A program made the translations under genes and the position numbers. Positions 48,535 to 57,648 of a stretch of DNA of 64,000 nt are shown here, piece by piece. The notes under the pieces were generated by a model. That model was given only the letters and a program-made list of their open reading frames with translations, was not told the DNA's origin and did not search any database. The stretch spans positions 186,001 to 250,000 of the forward strand of contig DATMRF010000105.1 of assembly GCA_035566435.1 (NCBI GenBank), in the 5' to 3' direction. Position 1 is the stretch's first letter. Every line of letters begins with the position of its first letter. This DNA is from DATMRF01 sp035566435. Lineage in GTDB: Bacteria > Verrucomicrobiota > Verrucomicrobiia > Limisphaerales > UBA8199.

Positions 48535-50346
48535 ATGGAATATGAAACTCATGAACACGACGTGCTGGTCATCGGCGCAGGTGGCGCCGGTCTGCGCGCG
48601 GCCATCGAAGCGTCGGCTGCCGGTGTCTCGGTGGGCATGGTTTGCAAATCGCTGCTGGGCAAGGCCCACACGGTGATGGCAGAGGGGGGCATCGCGGCGG
48701 CGCTGGCCAACGTGGACGAGCGGGACAATTGGAAGGTCCATTTCACGGACACGATGCGCGGCGGCCAATACGTCAACAACTGGCGCATGGCCGAGTTGCA
48801 CGCAAAGGAAGCCCCCGACCGCGTCCGTGAACTCGAGGCCTGGGGTGCGGTTTTCGATCGCACGAAGGATGGCCGAATCCTGCAGAGAAATTTTGGCGGC
48901 CACAAATATCCCCGCCTGGCACACGTCGGCGACCGCACCGGCCTGGAGATGATCCGCACGCTCCAGGACCACGGTATCCATCGGGGCATCGATGTGCACA
49001 TGGAGCACACCGTGTTGGCGTTGCTCAAGGACGGTGGCCGCGTCGTCGGGGCATTAGCTTACGAGCGCGAGCGTGGCCGGTTCAAAGTGTTCCGGGCCAA
49101 AGCGGTGGTGCTCGCCACCGGTGGTATTGGCCGGGCTTACAAAATCACCAGCAACAGTTGGGAGTACACCGGCGACGGCCATGCGCTGGCCTACCACGCC
49201 GGGGCGGAATTGATCGACATGGAGTTTGTGCAATTTCACCCCACAGGCATGGTCTGGCCCCCGAGCGTGTGCGGCATTCTCGTCACCGAAGGCGTGCGCG
49301 GCGAGGGTGGAATTCTGGTGAACAAGGAAGGCAGGCGTTTCATGTTTGCCGACATTCCCGAACTTTACAAAGCCCAGACCGCCGACACTGCAGAAGAAGG
49401 CTGGCGGTATTGCCAGGGCGACAAAAGCGCGCGCCGTCCGCCCGAGCTCCTGACACGCGATCACGTTGCGCGCTGCATTGTGCGGGAAATCAAGGAAGGC
49501 CGCGGCAGCCCGCATGGCGGCGTGTTTCTCGACATTTCCTGGATCAAAGAAAAAATGCCCGATGCCGCCGAGCACATTAAACGGAAGCTGCCGAGCATGT
49601 ACCACCAGTTCAAACAATTGGCGGACATCGACATCACGCGCGAGCCGATGGAAGTCGGACCCACGACGCACTACATCATGGGCGGCATTCGCATCGATGC
49701 AGGCACGCAGATGTGCAGCCTGCCTGGGTGCTTTGCCGCCGGCGAATGCGCGGCCGGGATCAATGGCGCGAATCGTCTGGGGGGCAACTCCCTTTCCGAC
49801 CTGTTGGTGTTCGGCAAACGAGCGGGGGAGTTCGCCGCCAAGTTCGCCGCCGAGCACCCGGCCGGCGCCATCGACGCAGACCAGGTCGAAACCGTGGCCC
49901 GCCGGGCTCTCGAACCCTTCGAGCGCGCTGCCAATGGCGATGGCTCTTATCAGGTCCAGCATGACTTGCAGGACATGATGCAAGACCTCGTCGGCATCGT
50001 GCGCCGGGAGGACGAGATGGCGCGCGCGCTGGACGGTTTGCGGAAACTGTGGGAACGGGCCAAACGCGTGGGCGTCACCGGCAACCGCGAATATAACCCG
50101 GGCTGGCACACCGCCCTTGACCTGACGAACCTGCTCACTGTGTCCGAAGGCATCACGCGTTCGGCCCTCGAGCGAAAGGAAAGTCGCGGCGCCCATTTCC
50201 GCGACGATTATCCGAGCAAGGACGCCGCGTATGGCAAGGTCAACATCGTGGTTTGGAAGGGGCCCGATGGGACAATGCAGCTCCGTCGCGAGCCGCTGCC
50301 CGAACTGCCGGCGGAGTTGAAACAGATTATCGAGGAGCTGAAATGA
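48535..50346 (+). CDS. sdhA: Succinate dehydrogenase/fumarate reductase flavoprotein subunit
   Basis: Catalytic subunit oxidising succinate to fumarate, 603 residues. LVIGAGGAGLRAAIEA binds FAD, and KAHTVMAEGGIAAAL contains His45, the likely covalent flavin attachment. FVQFHPTGM, THYIMGGIRID, GECAAGINGANRLGGNSL and RSALERKESRGAHFR(D) are standard catalytic and substrate-binding segments. The stop overlaps the start of the iron-sulfur subunit gene (ATGA), so the A and B subunits are made in step. Together with FumC at 1776 it covers succinate to malate. Confidence 0.96.
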   Translation: MEYETHEHDVLVIGAGGAGLRAAIEASAAGVSVGMVCKSLLGKAHTVMAEGGIAAALANVDERDNWKVHFTDTMRGGQYVNNWRMAELHAKEAPDRVRELEAWGAVFDRTKDGRILQRNFGGHKYPRLAHVGDRTGLEMIRTLQDHGIHRGIDVHMEHTVLALLKDGGRVVGALAYERERGRFKVFRAKAVVLATGGIGRAYKITSNSWEYTGDGHALAYHAGAELIDMEFVQFHPTGMVWPPSVCGILVTEGVRGEGGILVNKEGRRFMFADIPELYKAQTADTAEEGWRYCQGDKSARRPPELLTRDHVARCIVREIKEGRGSPHGGVFLDISWIKEKMPDAAEHIKRKLPSMYHQFKQLADIDITREPMEVGPTTHYIMGGIRIDAGTQMCSLPGCFAAGECAAGINGANRLGGNSLSDLLVFGKRAGEFAAKFAAEHPAGAIDADQVETVARRALEPFERAANGDGSYQVQHDLQDMMQDLVGIVRREDEMARALDGLRKLWERAKRVGVTGNREYNPGWHTALDLTNLLTVSEGITRSALERKESRGAHFRDDYPSKDAAYGKVNIVVWKGPDGTMQLRREPLPELPAELKQIIEELK

Positions 50347-51089
50347 AAACCGCCACCTTCCGCATCTGGCGTGGCGACGCCAACGGCGGCCAGTTCCGCG
50401 ACTACACGACCGAGGTCTCGGAGGGCATGGTCGTGCTGGACGCCGTTCATCGCGTTCAGTCCACCCAGGCCAACGACCTGGCTTGCCGCTGGAATTGCAA
50501 GGCGGGCAAGTGCGGCTCCTGTTCGGCGGAAATCAACGGCCTGCCCCGGCTGATGTGCATGACGCGGCTCAACGCCCTGCCGCTGGACCAGCCTGTGACG
50601 ATCGAACCGATGAAGGCCTTCACACCCATCAAGGATTTGGTCACGGACGTTTCATGGAACTTTCGCGTAAAGAAAAAAATCAAGCCATTCAGACCGCGCC
50701 CGCCCGACGCGCCCGACGGCACTTGGCGCATGATGCAGGCCGACATCGATCGCGTGCAGGAATTTCGCAAGTGTATTGAATGTTTTCTCTGCCAGGACGT
50801 CTGCCACGTCCTGCGCGAACATCACAAGCACGAGGAGTTCATCGGGCCGCGCTTCCTGGTTTATGTGGCTGCGCTGGAAATGCACCCGCTCGACACCGGG
50901 AGCCGCCTGCAGGAATTGAAACAGGCCCACGGCGTCGGCTACTGCAACATCACCAAATGCTGCACTAAGGTTTGCCCCGAAAACATCACCATCACCGACA
51001 ACGCCATCATTCCTCTGAAAGAGCGAGTGGTGGATGACTTTTACGATCCCTTGGGGTGGCTGTTGAAACTATTGCGCCCCAATCATTGA
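50343..51089 (+). CDS. sdhB: Succinate dehydrogenase/fumarate reductase iron-sulfur subunit
   Basis: A 248-residue electron-transfer subunit. The plant-type 2Fe-2S ligands are Cys52, Cys57, Cys60 and Cys72 in the CKAGKCGSC region and RLMCMT. Two C-terminal cysteine clusters, CIECFLCQDVC and CNITKCCTKVCPE, hold the 4Fe-4S and 3Fe-4S centres. The start is the ATG overlapping the sdhA stop; the open frame continues 90 bp upstream inside sdhA and is ignored. Confidence 0.96.
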   Translation: MKTATFRIWRGDANGGQFRDYTTEVSEGMVVLDAVHRVQSTQANDLACRWNCKAGKCGSCSAEINGLPRLMCMTRLNALPLDQPVTIEPMKAFTPIKDLVTDVSWNFRVKKKIKPFRPRPPDAPDGTWRMMQADIDRVQEFRKCIECFLCQDVCHVLREHHKHEEFIGPRFLVYVAALEMHPLDTGSRLQELKQAHGVGYCNITKCCTKVCPENITITDNAIIPLKERVVDDFYDPLGWLLKLLRPNH

Positions 51090-51101
51090 ATGGAGGGACT
51101 C

Positions 51102-51599
51102 ATGTTCGAGTTAAAACAACTTTCCCGCGAGGCCATCCCGGCCGCCCTTGAAAAAGCGATGCGTTATCGCTTGCTGAATGAGCCGGCTGAGGCCGAGAGT
51201 ATCAGCCTCGACGTGCTGCGCACTGAGCCGGACAACCAGCAGGCCCTGGTGATCCTGTTGCTGGCCCTGACGGATCGCTTCAGCAAAGGTTACGCCGTCG
51301 GGGTTACGCAGGCCCGGGAGCTCCTACCTCGCCTCCGCGACCCGTACGAACAGGCCTATTACGCCGGGATCATCTGCGAGCGCCGGGCCAAGGCCCGGCT
51401 TCAGCGGGAAGGTCCTGGCTCCGGCTCCGGAGCCTACGAATTCCTCCGCGAAGCCATGGCGTGGTACGAAAAAGCCGAAGCTCTGCGTCCCCCGGGAAAC
51501 GATGACGCGCTGCTGCGCTGGAATGCCTGCGCCCGCATGATCATGGGCAACGGACTTGTGGCAGGGGCCGAGGAGCGGACTGCGTTGCAGTCGGAGTAG
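51102..51599 (+). CDS. TPR-like protein following sdhB
   Basis: A 165-residue soluble helical protein. Paired helices such as MRYRLLNEPAEAESISLDVLRTEPDNQQALVILLLALTDR and AYEFLREAMAWYEKAEALRPPGNDDALLRW have tetratricopeptide-like spacing. The ATG at 51102 is preceded by a well-spaced GGAGGG; an ATG at 51090 right after the sdhB stop lacks one. It is probably co-transcribed with the complex II genes. A role in assembly is possible but not shown by the sequence. Confidence 0.82.
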   Translation: MFELKQLSREAIPAALEKAMRYRLLNEPAEAESISLDVLRTEPDNQQALVILLLALTDRFSKGYAVGVTQARELLPRLRDPYEQAYYAGIICERRAKARLQREGPGSGSGAYEFLREAMAWYEKAEALRPPGNDDALLRWNACARMIMGNGLVAGAEERTALQSE

Positions 51600-51652
51600 C
51601 CGCAGGTCTTCATCTGTTACCTGCAACCTTCAACTTGCAACTGGGAACCGCT

Positions 51653-53692
51653 TCATCGCGACGCCATCTCGGATTCTTCGGAAGCAGTCAGGGCCAGGAC
51701 GGCCCAGCTTGTGGCTGCGGCGGAAAGCCAGGCATCGCGGCCGTGGGGGAAGCCGCTGTTCCTCATGGTTGGCTGGAACGGGAAAGCGCGACGATGCACG
51801 TGCCAGGTCCCGTCTTCGAGTTGGGTGCTCAGGAGATACTTCCGGCCGCGTTCGAGGGCAGGGGAGGAACCCAGCAGCAGCGTGCTGACCTTGAGCGCAT
51901 AAATCGCCTGTCCAGTGGCGTAAGCGTCGCTGCCCAGGGTGGGCAATTGGGACCAGCCGCCGTCGGTGTGCTGTTGTGCCAGCAGACCGTCTCGCAGGGG
52001 CTTCATGCGGCGGGGTGATTCACCCGCCCAACTCAGGCCCAGGAGCTGATAGATCCGTTCTTCATTGGTGACTGGCTGAACTCGCGACAGCCATCGGCGG
52101 GCTTCGTCCACGCGCCTGGCGAATTCAGCTCTTCGCCCTGGGAGCGGGTAGCGCTGCAACGCGTGAATCGCGAGTGAGGTAGCGCCCACGTCGCTGGACT
52201 GGATGGGAGGGCGCGGCAGATTATTAAACCAGCGGCCGTCGGGCGCCTGGATCGCCGCCAGGTGGTGCACCGCTCCGTCCGTGTATTCGTCCGCGGGCAA
52301 GTCCGCCCCGGCATAACCAAAGAGCGCATAGCCTTTGGTGTGGACCGGCTCGGGATGAAAGAGCGCTTGAAAGTCCGTCTCCGGATTCTTCAGTTCACCG
52401 GCGGTCACTATCTTTACGAGCTGCGCTTCAGCTCCGAGGTCAACCGGGATGCCACGCTTTCTGGCCTGGCCGATTGCCGCCAGCGGCAGGAATTGTTGAT
52501 GGCAGGAGACGCAGTCCTGGTGGGAGGCATGATTGACGAAAGCCTGCTTGGATTCGAGCGAGGTTCGCTGGAGCGGCGGTATGGCGCGGCTGATGGCGGC
52601 CCGGACGGCGGCAGGCTCAAGGTTATCGGGCAGCGCCCGCAAAGAAGTAGCGACCGTGGTATCAGGAGTTTCGTTGGTCGCGCCGGATGCCAGGAGTGTC
52701 TGCAGAATCCTGGTTTTACCGCGGCATCGCGCCAGCATCAGCGGCGTCTGTGGCACAGCCAGAAACGCATCCACCGCCCCACCGCCGTCGAGATTCGGAT
52801 CGGCCCCGTGACTGAGCAACACCTTGACCAAAGCCGGATCGTTTCTTTCCGACGAAGCCGCCCAATGCAGAGGCGAGAAACTGTCGCCGCCGTTGAGGTG
52901 GTTCACCTCGGCGCCGTGTTCGATGAGAAAACGGGCGGCGTCCGCGTGGTCGGCCCACACCGCTTGAGACAAAGGCGTGCCCAGCATTCCTTCGCTATTG
53001 ACGTCCGCGCCGCGGTCGAGCAGCAGCTTGAGCGTGGAGAGCTGGCCGCGGTAGGAGGCCCACATCAGGGCACTGCGCCCGCCGCCAAAAATAAAACCCG
53101 GCTGACTCATCCCGGGTTGCGCGTTGGGCTTCGCGCCATGTTTGAGCAACAACTCTATTGACCGATTATCGCCTCCGGCGGCGGCGGCCATCAGAGCGGT
53201 GGCGCCCCAAAGGTTGGTGGCGTTTGGGTCGGCTCCGCGTGACAGCAAAGCCTCGACCGTGCGGTGCGAATCCCGGAGGCGGGCGGCCAGCATGAGCGCG
53301 GTATTTCCCAAACCCGAGTGCGCGTTCACTTCCGCGCCTCGTGCCAGCAGGAGCTGAACCTTGTCGGCATCGAATGAGGCGCGCATCAGCGGGGTGGCCC
53401 CGGCTGCGTTCCTGGTATTGACTTCGGCCCCGCGCTCCACCAGGAGCTTCATGCAAGGCACATCCCCGTAAACCGCTGCGAGCATGAGTGGCGTGTTGCC
53501 TTCGGCGTCCCGTGCCTCGACGGCTGCGCCGGCGTCCAGCGCCTTTCGCAGTTCGCGCGCCTTTCCGTCGCGCAGCACCGCTCGGTAATCGGGGCTGATT
53601 TCCGGCGCCGCCGGGTCAGCAGCCACAACCGCCAACGCCCCGGCCCAAAGCAGAGCCAGGCCCAAGCCATAGAATGTTCGCCATGTACGCAC
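51653..53692 (-). CDS. Exported ankyrin-repeat / CxxCH / cyclase-toroid fusion protein
   Basis: A 679-residue exported protein of unusual build. A signal peptide (1-25) is followed by eight or nine ankyrin repeats (about 35-345; for example GNTPLMLAAVYGDVPCMKLLVERGAEVN), a c-type haem motif CVSCH at 394-398, and a C-terminal part (about 440-670) with alpha-toroid repeats of the squalene-cyclase/prenyltransferase kind. The repeated QW-like turns are QAPDGRWF, QHTDGGWSQLP and QLEDGTWHVH. The DCTAE-type Asp motif of true cyclases is not seen, so catalysis is doubtful. It stands alone behind the complex II operon on the other strand. Confidence 0.88.
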   Translation of the reverse strand: MRTWRTFYGLGLALLWAGALAVVAADPAAPEISPDYRAVLRDGKARELRKALDAGAAVEARDAEGNTPLMLAAVYGDVPCMKLLVERGAEVNTRNAAGATPLMRASFDADKVQLLLARGAEVNAHSGLGNTALMLAARLRDSHRTVEALLSRGADPNATNLWGATALMAAAAGGDNRSIELLLKHGAKPNAQPGMSQPGFIFGGGRSALMWASYRGQLSTLKLLLDRGADVNSEGMLGTPLSQAVWADHADAARFLIEHGAEVNHLNGGDSFSPLHWAASSERNDPALVKVLLSHGADPNLDGGGAVDAFLAVPQTPLMLARCRGKTRILQTLLASGATNETPDTTVATSLRALPDNLEPAAVRAAISRAIPPLQRTSLESKQAFVNHASHQDCVSCHQQFLPLAAIGQARKRGIPVDLGAEAQLVKIVTAGELKNPETDFQALFHPEPVHTKGYALFGYAGADLPADEYTDGAVHHLAAIQAPDGRWFNNLPRPPIQSSDVGATSLAIHALQRYPLPGRRAEFARRVDEARRWLSRVQPVTNEERIYQLLGLSWAGESPRRMKPLRDGLLAQQHTDGGWSQLPTLGSDAYATGQAIYALKVSTLLLGSSPALERGRKYLLSTQLEDGTWHVHRRAFPFQPTMRNSGFPHGRDAWLSAAATSWAVLALTASEESEMASR

Positions 53693-54152
53693 AAGAAAGC
53701 CGTTCGAGTCCCGGGGATTTGTCGCGCTTATTTAACTTCTTTGCCGGCGAGTTGTCCATCATAATAACGAGCTGCACGCCTGGCGCGGGTTGCGCCGCAA
53801 CAACAGGAGTTGGGGTGCGGGAACCCTGCGCGCGCGGGGGCCTACGCGAGACTTTGAGACGCCAAAGGCGTCTTTCATACCAGCCCAGCCAGGCCGTTGG
53901 CCTGAAGTAAATGCGCCCCTTGTTTAGACCCAACTTTAGGACGGGCGGTGGGAGGTATATTTCCGCCCTTATATGCAGAAACTGCTCCAACGCTCCCACC
54001 TCGCAGCTCTCGAAGAGTTTCATCCCAAACGCGATAAAAGCTAAAGGCCAAAAGACCTCTTGATTTCACCGTGAACAACCCTATAAGAGCTCCTTTGGCA
54101 CAACACACACCTACTTATGCAACAATTGCACGCGAAAATTCGGGAGGCGATG
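53693..54152. other. Intergenic region between divergent genes
   Basis: About 460 bp without a credible gene. It contains the second TTTGAGACGCC repeat and a GGGCGG/CCGCCC inverted pair around 53943-53968. Promoters of both flanking exported proteins should lie here. Confidence 0.5.
53846..53888 (+). repeat. TTTGAGACGCC repeat, copy 2
   Basis: CGCGAGACTTTGAGACGCC and AAAGGCGTC, then ATACCAGCCC, match 47557-47599. GACGCC and GGCGTC pair as a hairpin. Confidence 0.65.
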
Positions 54153-54716
54153 ATGACCAATAGAGCGAACAGGGAAGCCCCGGCCAATGGGCCCACGCGG
54201 CGGCAGGCGCTCATCGGCGTGGCGTTCGCATTCGGTGGACTCACATTGGGCGTAACGGAGGCCTGGGCTGAACCCGATGAGGAAATCTCCCGTACGGCGG
54301 AATCCATCCACCAGGAGCCGGTTTTCAAAGCGAGCCGGAAGCGCGTTTACGAAGCGCTCACCGATGCGAAGAAGTTCGACAAGGTCATCCAGCTCAGTGG
54401 GGTCATGGAATCCATGCCTCCGGGAGGCAAGCCCACCGAGATTAGCAGTGAAGTAGGAGGCGCGTTCGCACTCTTCGATGGGTATATTACGGGACGACAC
54501 ATCGAACTCGTGCCGAACGAGCGAATCGTGCAGGCCTGGCGAGCGGGGAGCTGGGCTCCGGGCGTTTATTCGATCGCGAAGTTCGAGCTAACGGAGCAGG
54601 GCACCGGCACCCGGCTCGTCTTTGATCATACGGGCTTTCCCAAGGGCACGGGAGAACACCTGGCGTCGGGGTGGAAGGCCCACTATTGGGAGCCACTGGC
54701 CAAATCCCTCGCTTAG
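54153..54716 (+). CDS. Tat-exported SRPBCC (AHSA1-like) protein
   Basis: A 187-residue protein with a twin-arginine signal (TRRQALIGVAFAFGGLTLGVTEAWAE). The mature part (from about residue 37) is a START/SRPBCC domain of the AHSA1 type: VFKASRKRVYEALTDAKKFDKV, GGAFALFDGYITGRHIELVPNERIVQAWR, FELTEQGTGTRLVFDHTGFP and HLASGWKAHYWEPLAKSL. This fold binds small hydrophobic ligands. Most relatives are cytosolic, so Tat export is notable. The ATG at 54153 has GGGAGG six bases upstream. Confidence 0.9.
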   Translation: MTNRANREAPANGPTRRQALIGVAFAFGGLTLGVTEAWAEPDEEISRTAESIHQEPVFKASRKRVYEALTDAKKFDKVIQLSGVMESMPPGGKPTEISSEVGGAFALFDGYITGRHIELVPNERIVQAWRAGSWAPGVYSIAKFELTEQGTGTRLVFDHTGFPKGTGEHLASGWKAHYWEPLAKSLA

Positions 54717-54850
54717 ATTAGCAGGGACGCTGCCCACAGGCTCCCCATCTCTTTTTATGTTTTATCGTTTCACTCAGGTTGTGGACTTGAGACTTGGGAC
54801 CTCGGCCTTTGGCCCTTGACACCAACGATCCGGCGGTGCATTAAGAAGCT

Positions 54851-55702
54851 ATGAAGCCCTGCAGCCCTGACCCATCGCGCTTGGCGGCAACGCGGAGACG
54901 GGACCCCAAACGAGGCTTCACCTTGATCGAACTCCTGGTGGTGATTGCGATCATTGCCATTCTGGCCGCCATGTTGCTGCCGGCCCTGACCAAGGCCAAG
55001 CTCAAAGCTCAGGGCGCCCATTGCATAAACAACCTGCGACAGCTCGAACTGGGGTGGCTCATGTACGCTCACGACAACCGGGACTTTCTCCCGGGGGACA
55101 AATGGCAGGACGAGGCGAACCACATCCCGAACGACGGCAATTGGATCACCGGTTGGCTTACTCCCCTGGGTTCGCCGCCGAACAACACCGATAACACCAA
55201 CATCAATTATTTGCTCGATCCCACCTATAGCCAGGTCGGCCCCTATGTCAAAAACGCCGGCGTTTACAAATGCGTCGCGGACAAAAGCACTGCGCTGGTC
55301 AACGGCGCACAACTGCCCCGGGTGCGCAGCATGTCCATGAACTGTTGGATGGGGCCCAACTCGCCCGCCTGGAATGGAGAGCCTTTCCAAGTCTTTGCCA
55401 AGCTTACCTCGATCCTTACGCCCTCGCCATCGGATGGCATTGTGTTCATCGACGAGCGATCCGACAGCATCGATGACGGTTATTTTGCCATCGACGAGGT
55501 CACAGCCCAGTTGGTCAATCTGCCAGCCGGCTACCATAATAACGCCAGCGGGGTCACTTTCGCCGATGGCCATGCCGAGATTCACAAGTGGCGCGATGGC
55601 CGGACCCTGCCGTCCCTTTCGACCTCATTTCAGAAGTTTGTAAGTTGCCCCGGCAGCCTCGATCTGCTTTGGCTGCAGCAGCACGCCACCAGTCACCAGT
55701 GA
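54851..55702 (+). CDS. Pseudopilin-like protein with N-terminal methylation motif
   Basis: A 283-residue member of the same family as the gene at 23982. A basic leader ends in KRG, followed by FTLIELLVVIAIIAILAAMLLPAL. CINNLRQLELGWLMYAHDN follows, and the C-terminal half has YHNNASGVTFADGHAEIHKW, a textbook H-X9-DG end. It probably assembles through a type II secretion/pilus-like machine. The stop is followed by a TGTGAGC/GCTCACA stem (55762-55781) that might end the transcript. Confidence 0.93.
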   Translation: MKPCSPDPSRLAATRRRDPKRGFTLIELLVVIAIIAILAAMLLPALTKAKLKAQGAHCINNLRQLELGWLMYAHDNRDFLPGDKWQDEANHIPNDGNWITGWLTPLGSPPNNTDNTNINYLLDPTYSQVGPYVKNAGVYKCVADKSTALVNGAQLPRVRSMSMNCWMGPNSPAWNGEPFQVFAKLTSILTPSPSDGIVFIDERSDSIDDGYFAIDEVTAQLVNLPAGYHNNASGVTFADGHAEIHKWRDGRTLPSLSTSFQKFVSCPGSLDLLWLQQHATSHQ

Positions 55703-55860
55703 ACCCGCCACGTTGGCCGGGGCTCATACTCCTCCCGCAGCTCTGCTGAATCAGGCTAACATGTGAGCTCGGTCGCTCACACGTGAGCACACCACCTAAC
55801 GCTTCGGTGGCGGGGTACGGTTTGACAATTTCAGGTGAGTGACTGCCAAGAAGCGGTGAG

Positions 55861-56085
55861 ATGAATTCTGAGGTCTTCAGTAAATCCAACCTAATGATCG
55901 CAGGAGATAAATCGACGGAAATGGTCGAAAAGACTATCACGAGAATCACGAAAGAATTGCCCGAGAGAACGGCAATCGTCCGATGCAACGGTTTTAGATG
56001 TCTGGCCGTCTCGGACAAAGTTGGCGTGTGGCGGGATGGGAACGGCCATGCGTTGAACGTGGTGGAGGTAGTGGAAGAAATTTAA
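55861..56085 (+). CDS. Small hypothetical protein, 74 residues
   Basis: A short frame with ATG preceded by GGTGAG. The product is soluble: a charged helical first half (MVEKTITRITKELPERTAI) and a beta-like second half (VRCNGFRCLAVSDKVGVWRDGNGHALNVVEVVEEI) with a W-R-D-x-x-G pattern. Codon positions look protein-like, but I know no family. It is separate from its neighbours. Confidence 0.5.
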   Translation: MNSEVFSKSNLMIAGDKSTEMVEKTITRITKELPERTAIVRCNGFRCLAVSDKVGVWRDGNGHALNVVEVVEEI

Positions 56086-56253
56086 TGCCTCGGCCGGGTG
56101 AGTGCTGCCAGGGCGGAGCGCCGGCAGGTTGCCTGCCCACACTTTCCGAACAGCCAAAGCCGGCACTCTAACGGATAACGGATCGCACGAGGACATCGTC
56201 CGAAAAAGAAATACTTTGCCCGGTAGGTCCTGGTAAGATGCGGGAGGTTTGCG

Positions 56254-57639
56254 CTATGGCCGGAAGGTCGCAGGCAAGGCGGCGGCCCGGCGCAAATCCC
56301 CGATCTGCTTCTCCCCGGCGTCGAGCCAGCGCCGCGCAACTTTCCGGACCGCCACCAAATTGCTCCCGCTGACTCCGATCAACGAGTAAAACTCCCGTTG
56401 TTCCACCTGCTCGTTGGGCAAAGACCAGAAGTCCATGCCGGCCGGCGAGAAATGGTTCGGATATGTGGTGAGTGTGTCCGCGGCGACGTCATGCGCCTGG
56501 CTATTGAGCCACCCAATCGGCCAATGGTCCCACGAATGTGAGCCCCAGCCCCATCCGCCAGTGTCGTTGAACGAGTGCTCCTTGATACGCGTGAACTCAT
56601 GGCGGAACCCTCCGGCGTCGCCCATGACGCAGAAAGCCGCGCCGTCGCGTTGAGGGACGACCATGACGACACCCGGAGAGTCGTCCAACAGTTTCCACGC
56701 GCAACCCGCGCGGCGTGGGGTCGAGCGGAACAGCTCCCCCGGCTTGCGCTGCCAGAAAACATCGTAACGATTGGTGGAGAAGGTATCCAGCACCGCCAGT
56801 GCATGACTCTCGCCGGTTTGCGGTTCCCGCTCGAGGACATCGTACCAGAGTTTGCCGGCCGGGCACATCGCGATCATCTCGATGGGCTCGCGCGCATACC
56901 CGCGGTTCTGGCCCGGCATCAAGGTGGTGAAGGTTTGCCGCCGCAGGATGTGGCCGTTCGGGAACGCCCAAAAATCCTCGACGGCGCGGTACGCGCGTTC
57001 GCCGGTGTCCTGGTTGACGCCGAAGTAGGTCCAGCGCACCCACACACGTTCGGGCCCGCGTTCGAGCACATCGACGAAGCTGTTCTGCTCCTGGCGGCCG
57101 AAGTTGTTGAACAACTCCGCCCACCCCTCGTTCCCTTCGAAGAACTGGAAGCATTGGCCCGCTCCGGAGGGGAACTCGAACCAGGGGCAGTAACTGCCCT
57201 CGTGGCAAAAAACGAAACGAAACGGAAATCTCTGCCAGGAAATCACCAAGGCCCGCTTGGGATTGAGATCAGCGTGCGGCGGACCAGGCATAGGTCCTTT
57301 GTATCCGCCAAACACGTAGTCCGAAACCTCGGTGACCGAAACACTTTTGACCTGCTGTCTGCCCAATTGGGCCATCGAAATCGCCGGGACCTTGAGCAAG
57401 GGGTCAGCGGCTGCGGCAGGCGCGCAGCGGCTGGTTAATGGGGAGGAGAAAGCCAGGGTGAGCAGCACTGCCAACCGCGCGATAGTACCACGCGCGTGCC
57501 TTAGTATTATAGGAAACGAAATAAGGAGTCTCTGATCTCGCGGTGCGCCGCGATCTTTGCAATAGATCAGAGACTCCTTACGTTGTCTCCTACAAGCGAG
57601 AGGGATTTCCACATAGGGTCTAACGTTGTGCGATGTCAT
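56254..57639 (-). CDS. Uncharacterised exported protein
   Basis: A large exported protein of unknown function. A signal-like segment (IARLAVLLTLAFSSPLTSRCAPAAAAD) lies at about residues 55-82 of the longest frame. The mature part is Trp- and Phe-rich and probably beta-sandwich (ALVISWQRFPFRFVFCHEGSYCPWFEF; WVRWTYFGVNQDTGERAYRAVEDFWAFPNG; GGWGWGSHSWDHWPIGWLNSQAH), which could fit a carbohydrate-linked fold. The frame begins at ATG 57639, but its first 50 residues run through the 59-bp inverted repeat at 57522-57580. A start nearer the signal peptide would need a TTG. The true N-terminus is therefore uncertain. Confidence 0.75.
   Translation of the reverse strand: MTSHNVRPYVEIPLACRRQRKESLIYCKDRGAPRDQRLLISFPIILRHARGTIARLAVLLTLAFSSPLTSRCAPAAAADPLLKVPAISMAQLGRQQVKSVSVTEVSDYVFGGYKGPMPGPPHADLNPKRALVISWQRFPFRFVFCHEGSYCPWFEFPSGAGQCFQFFEGNEGWAELFNNFGRQEQNSFVDVLERGPERVWVRWTYFGVNQDTGERAYRAVEDFWAFPNGHILRRQTFTTLMPGQNRGYAREPIEMIAMCPAGKLWYDVLEREPQTGESHALAVLDTFSTNRYDVFWQRKPGELFRSTPRRAGCAWKLLDDSPGVVMVVPQRDGAAFCVMGDAGGFRHEFTRIKEHSFNDTGGWGWGSHSWDHWPIGWLNSQAHDVAADTLTTYPNHFSPAGMDFWSLPNEQVEQREFYSLIGVSGSNLVAVRKVARRWLDAGEKQIGDLRRAAALPATFRP
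57522..57580. repeat. Inverted repeat with 17-bp perfect arms
   Basis: TAAGGAGTCTCTGATCT (57522-57538) and AGATCAGAGACTCCTTA (57564-57580) are exact inverted copies around a 25-bp loop, in which GCGG and CCGC pair again. The element overlaps the first codons of the frame at 56254-57639. Confidence 0.75.
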
Positions 57640-57648
57640 AGTTCCAAT

